Below are positions 1 to 7,063 of a DNA stretch of 12,368 bases, piece after piece; positions within the stretch are counted from its first letter, which is position 1; every line of letters begins with the position of its first letter. Under the pieces are notes generated by a model. That model did not search any database. It worked only from the letters and a program-made list of their open reading frames with translations, and had not been told where the DNA came from. The position numbers and the translations under genes are program-made. The stretch is from an uncultured Opitutia bacterium (GTDB lineage Bacteria; Verrucomicrobiota; Verrucomicrobiia; Opitutales; UBA953), in NCBI GenBank assembly GCA_903895475.1, contig CAITUF010000065.1, positions 1-12,368 of the forward strand, given 5' to 3'.

Positions 1-643
1 ATGGCTTGTCGAGTTCGCGAGTCGGCTCGGGGATGTAGCTATCGACGGCATCGAGAAGGTCGGCGATGCACTTGTTCTTTTCAGGGTCAGCAGGGAAGTC
101 ATACGCGGGCTTGCCGGCACCACGGATGATTGGCACATCGTCTCCAGGAAAGCCGTACTTCGTGAGAAGTTCGCGGATTTCCATCTCGACGAGGTCAAGC
201 AGCTCCGGGTCGTCGACGAGGTCGACTTTGTTGAGGAACACAACCAGCGCAGGCACGCCGATCTGCTTGGCAAGCAGAATGTGCTCGCGAGTCTGGGGCA
301 TCGGGCCGTCTGCAGCGGAAACCAAAAGAACGGCGCCATCCATCTGGGCAGCACCCGTGATCATGTTCTTAACGAAGTCAGCGTGGCCCGGGCAGTCGAC
401 GTGGGCGTAGTGACGGTTAACGGACTCGTACTCAACGTGCGAGGCAGCGATGGTCACGGTCTTGGTGGCGTCACGGACGGTACCACCCTTGGTGATTTCG
501 GCGTAGGACTTATTTTCAGCCAGACCCTTGCGGGCCTGAACGGCGACGATGGCCGCAGTCGTGGTGGACTTGCCATGGTCGATGTGACCGATGGTGCCGA
601 CATTCACGTGAGGCTTGGTACGATTGAACTTCTCTTTGGCCAT
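1..643 (-). CDS. tuf: Elongation factor Tu, N-terminal half (cut by the left edge)
   Basis: EF-Tu is the cytoplasmic GTPase that carries aminoacyl-tRNA to the ribosomal A site. About 214 residues are visible, covering the GTP-binding domain. It opens MAKEKFNRTKPHVNVGTIGH. The P-loop is GHIDHGKS (residues 19-26), G3 is DCPGH (83-87) and G4 is NKVD (138-141); 'DSYIPEP' marks the end of the domain. Two parts are odd. Switch I reads 'GGTVRDATKTVTIAASHVEY' in place of the usual 'DNAPEEKARGITIN', although the magnesium-binding Thr of the 'TI' step (T64) is kept. The G5 region reads 'RGAGKPAY' where E. coli has 'RGSALKAL'. The ATG at 641-643 is certain from the conserved N-terminus. The leader is pyrimidine-rich (CCUCCUCCC) and has no Shine-Dalgarno site. 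The gene lies 50 bases after tRNA-Thr and is probably transcribed with it. The identification is secure; whether this is the only tuf copy cannot be seen. Confidence 0.97.
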   Translation of the reverse strand, partial: MAKEKFNRTKPHVNVGTIGHIDHGKSTTTAAIVAVQARKGLAENKSYAEITKGGTVRDATKTVTIAASHVEYESVNRHYAHVDCPGHADFVKNMITGAAQMDGAVLLVSAADGPMPQTREHILLAKQIGVPALVVFLNKVDLVDDPELLDLVEMEIRELLTKYGFPGDDVPIIRGAGKPAYDFPADPEKNKCIADLLDAVDSYIPEPTRELDKP

Positions 644-693
644 GGTTTTGTGTGGGAGGAGGTTGTTTTGCTATTGTTCTGGTGTGGAAGTGG

Positions 694-769
<76 letters not shown>

Positions 770-807
770 GAACCGTCGACGTTGATTGGGAACGTGAAGG
801 GAGGGTT

Positions 808-836
808 TGAATGACCATCGCCCAACCCATCGTCAA
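808..836 (-). promoter_or_regulatory. Possible promoter of tRNA-Thr and tuf
   Basis: On the minus strand TTGACG (831-836) matches the -35 consensus at five of six positions. Seventeen bases further is CATTCA (808-813), a poor -10. The start of transcription would fall about 30 bases before the tRNA. The gap between the TonB-like gene and the tRNA (770-877) holds nothing else I can support, so a promoter is expected here, but the -10 match is too weak for a firm call. Confidence 0.3.
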
Positions 837-877
837 GCGGATTTTTGCAACCCTTTTACAGGGTGGTTTACCCCCCG

Positions 878-1645
878 TCAGGGGCCCACGGTTAGCCGAT
901 AGGAGCCCGGGGGGAGTCGCTTAGCCCAAGGGAGCTGGGTCGACCAAGCTACCACGGCCGCATCTACCCCGGGATTGCCCGAAGATCGCACGATCTGGGC
1001 CGGGGCCTGCAAACCCATGGAGTCAATGCCGATAATAAGCTCTAAAGTTGCTAAAAGTGGGGCGTCTTTATCGTTTCTAGCCCCATTCTTGTCTATTTTA
1101 ATGGTAAGATTACCTATTTTACCATTCAAAATCGACTTCCTTGTCCCGCCAAGGTCGGAAACGCTGTAGTAAAAGCTGCGAGGAGGGATAGAGCCTTGGG
1201 TCAAATTGGCACTACCCAAGGTGCGGAAGGGTTCCCACTGGTTTAGCGGAATAGCCGCATACGGGGCGGCAGCCACCGGCTTTTCAGACTCGAGAGTCAA
1301 ATCGACTGGCTTGCCGGGGGTGAAGCGCAAGATGGGGTCAAAGCCCGGCAAGGGCGAATCTTCGACCTGGACGTCGTCCACTGCGGCCAAGGGGGATCTA
1401 GCGGACCCAGCAGGCAAATAGGCGGCGGAGGGATCCAACAGGGCTTGGGTCTCGGCCAAGGCATTCCCCGGGGGAAGCAAGACCGTGCCGGAGGTCAAGG
1501 GCTGGGCTGCGGGCGCGCCACCGGAGACCGGCTTAAAGACCAAAAGCCCGACGACGAAGACCCCGAAGCCACAAAGCACGGCAAAACGCGTGGCCGGGGG
1601 GAGTCGGCCACCCGCGACATTACGGACGGTGCTCAGTAAGCCCAT
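878..1645 (-). CDS. Membrane-anchored protein with a TonB-like C-terminal domain
   Basis: This 255-residue protein has one hydrophobic segment at about residues 21-38 after a short basic N-terminus, then a Pro/Ala-rich linker, so most of it should lie in the periplasm. The last 60 or so residues ('QIVRSSGNPGVDAAVVAW' followed by 'LPPGSYRLTVGP') look like the TonB C-terminal fold, in which 'V.SSGNP.LD.AA..A...W.F' and a final 'PG.Y..TV' strand recur. It may be a TonB-family energy transducer or a protein that only shares the fold. No ExbB/ExbD genes are adjacent. It starts three bases after the protease stop codon, which strongly suggests co-transcription with the protease and smc. A partial SD (GGAAG) lies about 8 bases before the ATG. 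The codons for roughly residues 169-204 are clearly AT-rich compared with the rest of the window. The function is unknown; the TonB-like call is by eye. Confidence 0.8.
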   Translation of the reverse strand: MGLLSTVRNVAGGRLPPATRFAVLCGFGVFVVGLLVFKPVSGGAPAAQPLTSGTVLLPPGNALAETQALLDPSAAYLPAGSARSPLAAVDDVQVEDSPLPGFDPILRFTPGKPVDLTLESEKPVAAAPYAAIPLNQWEPFRTLGSANLTQGSIPPRSFYYSVSDLGGTRKSILNGKIGNLTIKIDKNGARNDKDAPLLATLELIIGIDSMGLQAPAQIVRSSGNPGVDAAVVAWSTQLPWAKRLPPGSYRLTVGP

Positions 1646-1648
1646 CGT

Positions 1649-2764
1649 CTAGCTTCCAGCGGGTCGCTCAGCGACGGAGATACGCACCAGTGAGCCCTGC
1701 CCTTTCCGGATAATCGACATCAAGATGATATCGCCCGGACGGCGCTTGGCGATGGTGAGGCGGAGTTCGTTCCAGTTTTCGAAGGGCTTATTATTCACCC
1801 CCACGATGACGTCATCTTTCCGCAAACCGCCGCGGGCAGCGGGAGAATCCACCGTCACATCCGTAATGCGGACAGCTCCATTGCGAGACATCGTGAGCTT
1901 CGACGATTCTTCCACGGGGAGGTCTTCGCCAAAGAGTCCAACGAAGCCGCGGATAACTTTGCCCGAGTTCGCCAGGTCCGTAGCGATGCTCAGCATTAGA
2001 TTGGAAGGGATTGAAAAACCGATGCCAATATTGCCGTCGCCCCGCCCATCGGTGCGAATCATGGTGTTCATGCCGACGATACGGCCTTCAAAATCCACCA
2101 ACGGGCCGCCGGAGTTGCCATGGTTGATGGCGGCGTCGGTCTGGATGAAATCCTCATAGTTCAGGCCTAAACCAGAGCGTCCCAAGGCGGAAACGATTCC
2201 AGAGGAGACGGACATGCCAACGCCTAACGGATTCCCGATGGCGTACACCGGGTCACCCACGCGAGCCTTATCACTGTCGGCGAAACGAGCATAGGGGAGG
2301 TTGCGCTCCTCGACCTTGAGGATGGCGATATCAGTCTTTTCGTCCACCGCGAGCACGCGGGCCTTAAACTCTCGGCGATCCGAAAGGGTAACGTAGGCCA
2401 ACTTCGCAATCGTGTTGTCGGGCATCATAACCACGTGGCGATTAGAGATGATGTAGCCGTCGGAATTGATAATCGTACCCGAACCGAGGCCGACGAACAT
2501 CTGAACCTCACCCGTCTTGGGGTCGGTCTTAGTATTCGACTTCAGGTCATCCGGGGTGATCCGGGTCTTGAGGCGACGCAAGTAATCGGGCGGGATGGTG
2601 GCGGCGGTCCGAATGCTAACGACGGCTGGCATCACCCGGGCCAACACGTCAGCAGTACCTGCGCCTGGCTGCGCCCGGTTAATATCCCGACCATCAACCT
2701 GGAAGGAAACCGCTGCCAGCAGCAGGGCCGGCGAAAGGCAAAGCAGGGCAAGAAAATGTCTCAT
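1649..2764 (-). CDS. HtrA/DegS-type periplasmic serine protease with one PDZ domain
   Basis: Trypsin-like proteases of this family degrade or sense misfolded proteins in the cell envelope. With the ATG at 2762-2764 the product has 371 residues: a signal peptide or anchor (about 1-20, 'MRHFLALLCLSPALLLAAVS'), a protease domain (about 40-265) and a single PDZ domain (about 275-365, with 'GLRKDDVIVGVNNKP'). The catalytic triad is visible as H110 ('SNRHVV'), D145 ('KTDIAILKV') and S218 ('HGNSGGPLV'). One PDZ domain matches DegS/HhoB-type proteins rather than two-PDZ DegP. The start is uncertain. The ATG has GGAGG only one base away. An in-frame TTG at 2798-2800, just after the smc stop, has GAGG at a better distance and would add 12 residues. 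The ATG gives the cleaner signal sequence. It lies between smc and the TonB-like gene in one unit. Confidence 0.93.
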   Translation of the reverse strand: MRHFLALLCLSPALLLAAVSFQVDGRDINRAQPGAGTADVLARVMPAVVSIRTAATIPPDYLRRLKTRITPDDLKSNTKTDPKTGEVQMFVGLGSGTIINSDGYIISNRHVVMMPDNTIAKLAYVTLSDRREFKARVLAVDEKTDIAILKVEERNLPYARFADSDKARVGDPVYAIGNPLGVGMSVSSGIVSALGRSGLGLNYEDFIQTDAAINHGNSGGPLVDFEGRIVGMNTMIRTDGRGDGNIGIGFSIPSNLMLSIATDLANSGKVIRGFVGLFGEDLPVEESSKLTMSRNGAVRITDVTVDSPAARGGLRKDDVIVGVNNKPFENWNELRLTIAKRRPGDIILMSIIRKGQGSLVRISVAERPAGS

Positions 2765-2806
2765 ACCTCCAGAGTTTAGGAGGCGACTGAGCCAAGGCAA
2801 GCGACC

Positions 2807-5800
2807 TCAGCGGGCCATCGTGAACCCGGACCCCGGAGAGGTGGGCTCCGCCTCATCGCGGTCCTTATTGAAACGCATGGAGAAGAGTCGGGTCACGCCC
2901 TTTTCCTGCATCGTCGCCCCAAAGATGGAGTCCGCCGCCGAAACCGTCCGCTTATTGTGGGTGATGACGACAAACTGAGAGAAACGGGTGAACTCGCGGA
3001 TGATGTCCGTGAAACGGCCGACGTTGGCGTCGTCGAGGGGGGCGTCGAGCTCGTCGAGCACGCACAAGGGCGAGGGCTTCACCATGTAGATAGCGAAAAG
3101 CAAGGCCACGGCGGTCATGGTACGCTGACCACCAGAAAGGAGGGAGATGCCCCGAAGCTTAGTACCCGGAGGCTGGGCGATGATTTCAATGCCACTTTCC
3201 AAGGGATCTTCAGCCTGGACCATGGTCAAGTCAGCCGACCCACCGACGAACAACCGCTCGAAGGTGAACTTAAAATTCTTCCGGACCTGCTCAAAGGTAT
3301 CGGTGAAAAGCTTGAGCGAGGTCTGATTGAGTTCATCGATGGCCTTGGTGAGCTCTTCCTTAGCCTTCCAGAGGTCATCGCTCTGCTTCGTTAAGAAGTC
3401 ATGGCGATCGCGGAGTGAGGAATATTCCTCGACAGCGACTAGGTTGATGGAGCCCATGCCAGCCATGCGTTCACGGAGCTCAGCAATTTCGCGGACCAGC
3501 GGCGGCCAGTCCGTCATCGTCAAGGCAGCGAGGTCTTCGTCAGTGGGCTCACCGCGCCGAACAATGGTGGCACGTGAAGGGCGACTGCCCTCCTCTTCGG
3601 ACTCTTCGAGGTCGCCAAAACCGGCGGCACCTTCTGGCTCGCCCTCGGACAGCCAAAGTTGCGTGCGCCAATCCACTGTGGAGACGTCCAATTGATGGTC
3701 AGCCTGCACCTTTTCCACGATGAAGCTACACTGCGAGGTCTGTTCGGCGAGGGTCACTTCCAGCGACTTGAGGCGAGCGTCCATCTCGCGTAAGCGATCG
3801 CGGTCGACGGTGAGGACTTTATCTTCGCTTTCTAAGAGTCCGTCCTTCTGGGCCAGCTCATCGCGCAAGGTCGCCAAGGCGTCGGCCGCCACCTCGATTT
3901 CCGCAGCCAAACGGACCGAGGTCTCGCGGGCGGTGACGCTTTGTTCCTTTAGCTCAGCGATTAAGCGTTCATTGCTTTGGGCTTCCTGACGGCGAGCCGC
4001 CAAGCGATGCGAGGCTTCAGTTCGGCGAGACTCCAGGTCGGAGACTTCGCGGCCGACCAGTTCAAGGCGCTGACGCTGCTCAGCCAACGTGAGGCGAACA
4101 TCGCCGAGGGAATTGCGGCGCAAGTCGGCTTCGGCCCGGCGGACTTCAACCTCTTTTTCGCCATCCGTGATGGCCTGCCGAAGGGTCGCCACCTGCGTGT
4201 CCTTAGTTGTCAGGGTTTCCTGCGCGCGATTGCGGCGCAATAAGGCCTCGGATTTTGAAGCCTCGATTTCGTTCAGTTGGCGCTGCTCGCGGCTGATACG
4301 CTCGTCCGCGGTGACCAAGGTCGACCGGGTCGAACGTTCGTCGGCCTGCGAGACGGAAAGTTCTTGCGCGGCGAGCTGGGTCGCAGCGCGGAGGTTGGCC
4401 ACCTCGACTTCATTGGCGTCAATCGAAGCCTGCAACCCCAAGGCCTGCTCGTTCAGCGTGGTAAGCTTGTCGTTCTCGCTCTCCAATTTGGCGCGGACGG
4501 TGCGGATTTCGCTCTCACGCGAGAAAACACTGGAGCCAGCCCCGGAAGCGGCTTTGCGCGGGCGGCCCGCGAAGACTAGACCACGGCGATCTACGAGGTC
4601 GCCCTCGGTCGTCGCCACGAGGAAGAACTCGAAGCCCGGATTCGCGCGCCACCAGCCTAAGAAGTCACCAAGACTATCACAGACGTAACAACCATCGAAA
4701 AGATTGGCGACCAAGCGGGCATGGGCCGGAGCCTTCGGTGCGACCGCAGTGCTGGCGGCGCGCAACCAAGCGGGAGCGGCAGCGCCGGAACGGGAAGCCG
4801 GCGGGGCTTCGACTTGGAAGACCGCGCGGCCGAGCTGACGTTCGCCGAGCTTTGCGACGATACCCGGAATAAATTCTGCGCTCTCAAGCGCCACGGCCTC
4901 AGAGGCTGCACCCAAGATACTCTCCAAGGGGCCAGTAATAGAAGCGTCGGTCACCGTGACAAGGTCCGCCAAGGCGGCGGCTTTGCCCGCGGGCATGCTC
5001 TCGGCGAACTCGCCCCGCAGGACGGCCTTAGCGGCATCGGAGAAACCTTCGAGGCGCGCCTGCATCTGCTCGAGTAGACCCAGTTGCGCGGAAAGCTTAG
5101 CGACTTGGCGATCCTGTTCGGAAATCGTTTGTTGTAACGCGCGGAAATCACCAAGGAGGGCCTTGGCCTTATCAGCCCCCGCTTGTTCATTGGCTCGGGC
5201 AGCCTGTGATTCTGCATGCCGCGTGGTGACAACGGCGGCGCTTTCCTGCGCCCGTCGTTCGAGGCCATCGCGCTCGGCCTTAGCCTGAGTCAATGAGGCC
5301 GAAAGGTCGACATGCCGCTGCTGGTAGCCACGGAGATCGACTTCCAGATTGGTCACGTCGGCCCGGGCACGAGTCATCTCGCCTTCAGCGATGAGAATAT
5401 CCTGGCGGGCGCGGCGTAGGCGATTCTCCGCATCCAGCAGCTGGCGCAAAGATTGGTCCACCTCAGCGGTCTTCTCACGGAAGGTGGCATCGGCGGCGGT
5501 GACGTCGCCAGCGGCGGCCGACTTGACGTCGGAGGTGCCCTGTAAACGGGTGTTGAATTCAATAATCGCCTGTTCAGCTTCAGCGGCTTCGCGGCGGATT
5601 TCGAGGAGACGAGCCGAGAGGTCATCTGAACGTAAGTCCGCCGTCCGTGCCGCGGCTTCCGCATTTTCGCGCGTGGTGCGCAGGTCAAAGAGGGCCTGCT
5701 GCGACTGTTGCACGCGTTCGGCCAGTTCTAAGCGCAAACTACGGGTGGAAGCCAAGGCCGCCTCGCGGGCACGCAAGTCATTAGACAGGGTAGCGACTTC

Positions 5801-6559
5801 GGTGCGGCAGGCGGTCGCATCGAGGTCCAAGCGTTCGATCTGCGTCTTCCGGTCCAAGAACTGCTTAGACTGCCAAGCGAGGTCGAGGTGCGTGAAGCGG
5901 TGGCGGAGACGGCGATAGCGCAAGGCCTTCGCAGCTTGGCGACGCAACGTCGCGATTTGGCGGCCGACTTCGCCGATGACATCAGTCACGCGGGCCAGGT
6001 TGGTATCGACGCCGGCCAACTTATTCAGCGCTTCCTTACGTTGGGACTTATAGCGGGTGATGCCGGCAGCTTCTTCAAAGAGATAGCGGCGCTCGGCAGG
6101 GTTCGCGGAGAGGATCTGGTCAATCTGGCCCTGCACCATGAACGAATAGGACATGCGGCCAATGCCGGTGTCCATGAAGAGGCGCTGGATATCCTTCAGG
6201 CGGGCGGGCTTACCGTTCAGGAAATAGTCGCTGGTGCCTTCGCGGTAAATGCGGCGCATGACCGAGACCTCGGCAAAGGCCGTGCCCAGTTCCTTTTCAC
6301 AGTCCGCAAAGATTAGCTCGACCTCGCATTGCGGGAGGGGCTTGCGCCGGTCCGTCCCCGAAAAGATGACGTCCTGCATGCTCGTGCCGCGGAGCGACTT
6401 GGCACTCTGCTCGCCGAGCACCCAACGGATCGCGTCGACGATATTGGACTTACCGCAGCCATTAGGGCCAACGACAGCCGTGACGCCGGGACGGAGCTCG
6501 ATACGAGTCCGGTCGGCGAAGCTTTTAAATCCGTTGGCGACGATTTCCTTGAGGTACAT
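2807..6559 (-). CDS. smc: Chromosome segregation protein SMC
   Basis: SMC forms the ATP-driven ring (with ScpA and ScpB) that organises and separates the chromosome. The 1250-residue product shows the full architecture: N-terminal ATPase half with Walker A GPNGCGKS (31-38) and Q-loop 'FMVQGQ'; a first coiled coil (about 170-500); a hinge (about 505-675, including 'DLVDRRGLVFAG'); a returning coiled coil; and a C-terminal half with signature LSGGQR (from 1141) and Walker B 'CVLDELDAPLDDANV' (about 1166-1180). The signature has GGQR where many SMCs have GGEK/GGER. An acidic, probably disordered insert sits at about 970-1012. The start is set at the ATG 6557-6559, giving the family N-terminus 'MYLKEIVANGFKSFAD'; an in-frame TTG 15 codons upstream has no support from the family. 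No SD precedes the ATG ('AACAACCCCTCG'). It heads the smc-protease-TonB-like unit. Confidence 0.97.
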   Translation of the reverse strand: MYLKEIVANGFKSFADRTRIELRPGVTAVVGPNGCGKSNIVDAIRWVLGEQSAKSLRGTSMQDVIFSGTDRRKPLPQCEVELIFADCEKELGTAFAEVSVMRRIYREGTSDYFLNGKPARLKDIQRLFMDTGIGRMSYSFMVQGQIDQILSANPAERRYLFEEAAGITRYKSQRKEALNKLAGVDTNLARVTDVIGEVGRQIATLRRQAAKALRYRRLRHRFTHLDLAWQSKQFLDRKTQIERLDLDATACRTEVATLSNDLRAREAALASTRSLRLELAERVQQSQQALFDLRTTRENAEAAARTADLRSDDLSARLLEIRREAAEAEQAIIEFNTRLQGTSDVKSAAAGDVTAADATFREKTAEVDQSLRQLLDAENRLRRARQDILIAEGEMTRARADVTNLEVDLRGYQQRHVDLSASLTQAKAERDGLERRAQESAAVVTTRHAESQAARANEQAGADKAKALLGDFRALQQTISEQDRQVAKLSAQLGLLEQMQARLEGFSDAAKAVLRGEFAESMPAGKAAALADLVTVTDASITGPLESILGAASEAVALESAEFIPGIVAKLGERQLGRAVFQVEAPPASRSGAAAPAWLRAASTAVAPKAPAHARLVANLFDGCYVCDSLGDFLGWWRANPGFEFFLVATTEGDLVDRRGLVFAGRPRKAASGAGSSVFSRESEIRTVRAKLESENDKLTTLNEQALGLQASIDANEVEVANLRAATQLAAQELSVSQADERSTRSTLVTADERISREQRQLNEIEASKSEALLRRNRAQETLTTKDTQVATLRQAITDGEKEVEVRRAEADLRRNSLGDVRLTLAEQRQRLELVGREVSDLESRRTEASHRLAARRQEAQSNERLIAELKEQSVTARETSVRLAAEIEVAADALATLRDELAQKDGLLESEDKVLTVDRDRLREMDARLKSLEVTLAEQTSQCSFIVEKVQADHQLDVSTVDWRTQLWLSEGEPEGAAGFGDLEESEEEGSRPSRATIVRRGEPTDEDLAALTMTDWPPLVREIAELRERMAGMGSINLVAVEEYSSLRDRHDFLTKQSDDLWKAKEELTKAIDELNQTSLKLFTDTFEQVRKNFKFTFERLFVGGSADLTMVQAEDPLESGIEIIAQPPGTKLRGISLLSGGQRTMTAVALLFAIYMVKPSPLCVLDELDAPLDDANVGRFTDIIREFTRFSQFVVITHNKRTVSAADSIFGATMQEKGVTRLFSMRFNKDRDEAEPTSPGSGFTMAR

Positions 6560-6721
6560 CGAGGGGTTGTTCCGAACGATTGCCCCGCCCACCCCCTCCC
6601 GCAAGCGTCTACTACCCCGTTTCGAGGCGAGTTATTCACGGTTTGTGCGGTGATTTAAAAGCTGGTTTATGGGTTGACGAACCCCCTACCCGCCTGTTGC
6701 CTCGACCCTCCAACTGCCAAC
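6560..6721. other. Divergent intergenic region between smc and rpsU
   Basis: This region must carry the promoters for both genes. For smc (minus strand) TTTAAA (6654-6659) and AATAAC (6631-6636) are 17 bases apart and each matches the consensus at four of six positions. For rpsU (plus strand) TTTATG (6666-6671) follows TTGTGC (6643-6648) by 17 bases, and a TTGACG lies at 6674-6679; none of these is convincing. GGGTT (6671-6675) and AACCC (6680-6684) form a small hairpin with loop GACG. A G-rich run (GGGAGGGGGTGGG on the minus strand, about 6590-6602) lies about 30-45 bases before the smc ATG. Confidence 0.4.
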
Positions 6722-6922
6722 ATGTCTGTAGAAATCAAGATCCGCAAGGGCGAGACCATCGACAAGGCTCTCCGCCGCCTCAAGAAGAAGATCGACCGCG
6801 AAGGCGTCATCAAGGACGCCCGTGCGAAGCGCGGCTATGAAAAGCCCTGCGAGCGCCGTCGTCGTAAGACGAAGGTTAAGAACTTCAACAGCTACCTCCG
6901 CAAGAAGTGGGATAACGCCTAA
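6722..6922 (+). CDS. rpsU: 30S ribosomal protein S21
   Basis: S21 is a small basic protein on the platform of the 30S subunit near the 3' end of 16S rRNA, involved in starting translation. The 66-residue product begins 'MSVEIKIRKGETIDKALRRL' and ends 'FNSYLRKKWDNA', with the typical basic 'CERRRRKTKVKN' stretch; length and composition fit the family well. The ATG at 6722 gives the conserved N-terminus; an in-frame TTG 16 codons earlier would add an unrelated leader. There is no Shine-Dalgarno site: the preceding bases are 'CGACCCTCCAACTGCCAAC'. It is a single-gene unit that diverges from smc and ends at a strong terminator 24 bases after the stop codon. Confidence 0.97.
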   Translation: MSVEIKIRKGETIDKALRRLKKKIDREGVIKDARAKRGYEKPCERRRRKTKVKNFNSYLRKKWDNA

Positions 6923-6945
6923 GGCTCGTCCTTAGCGCCCGCTCC

Positions 6946-6977
6946 AAAGGCCCGACGTCTCGACGTCGGGCCTTTTT
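6946..6977 (+). terminator. Rho-independent terminator of rpsU
   Basis: AAAGGCCCGACGT (6946-6958) and ACGTCGGGCCTTT (6963-6975) form a perfect 13-bp stem with the four-base loop CTCG, running into TTTTT (6973-6977). It lies just after the rpsU stop. The A run at its left edge could also let it act on transcripts arriving from the opposite side. Confidence 0.95.
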
Positions 6978-7011
6978 GCTTGGCGGGCTAGGCACCAAGC
7001 AAGCAGACAAC

Positions 7012-7042
7012 AAAAAGGGCCGAACCCCGAGGTTCGGCCCTT
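7012..7042 (-). terminator. Rho-independent terminator of the glutamine synthetase gene
   Basis: On the minus strand a perfect 12-bp stem (AAGGGCCGAACC at 7031-7042 pairing with 7015-7026; loop 7027-7030) is followed by TTTTT (complement of 7012-7016). It begins 21 bases after the synthetase stop codon. With the rpsU terminator 34 bases away, it separates the two convergent genes. Confidence 0.94.
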
Positions 7043-7063
7043 GTGCGCACTAAGCGCGGCGGC

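Noticed and set aside
848..866. Hairpin ACCC-N7-GGGT after the TonB-like gene as a terminator
   Set aside because: The stem has only four continuous pairs and no T run follows on the minus strand, so it is not a supported terminator. Read-through into tRNA-Thr-tuf remains possible.
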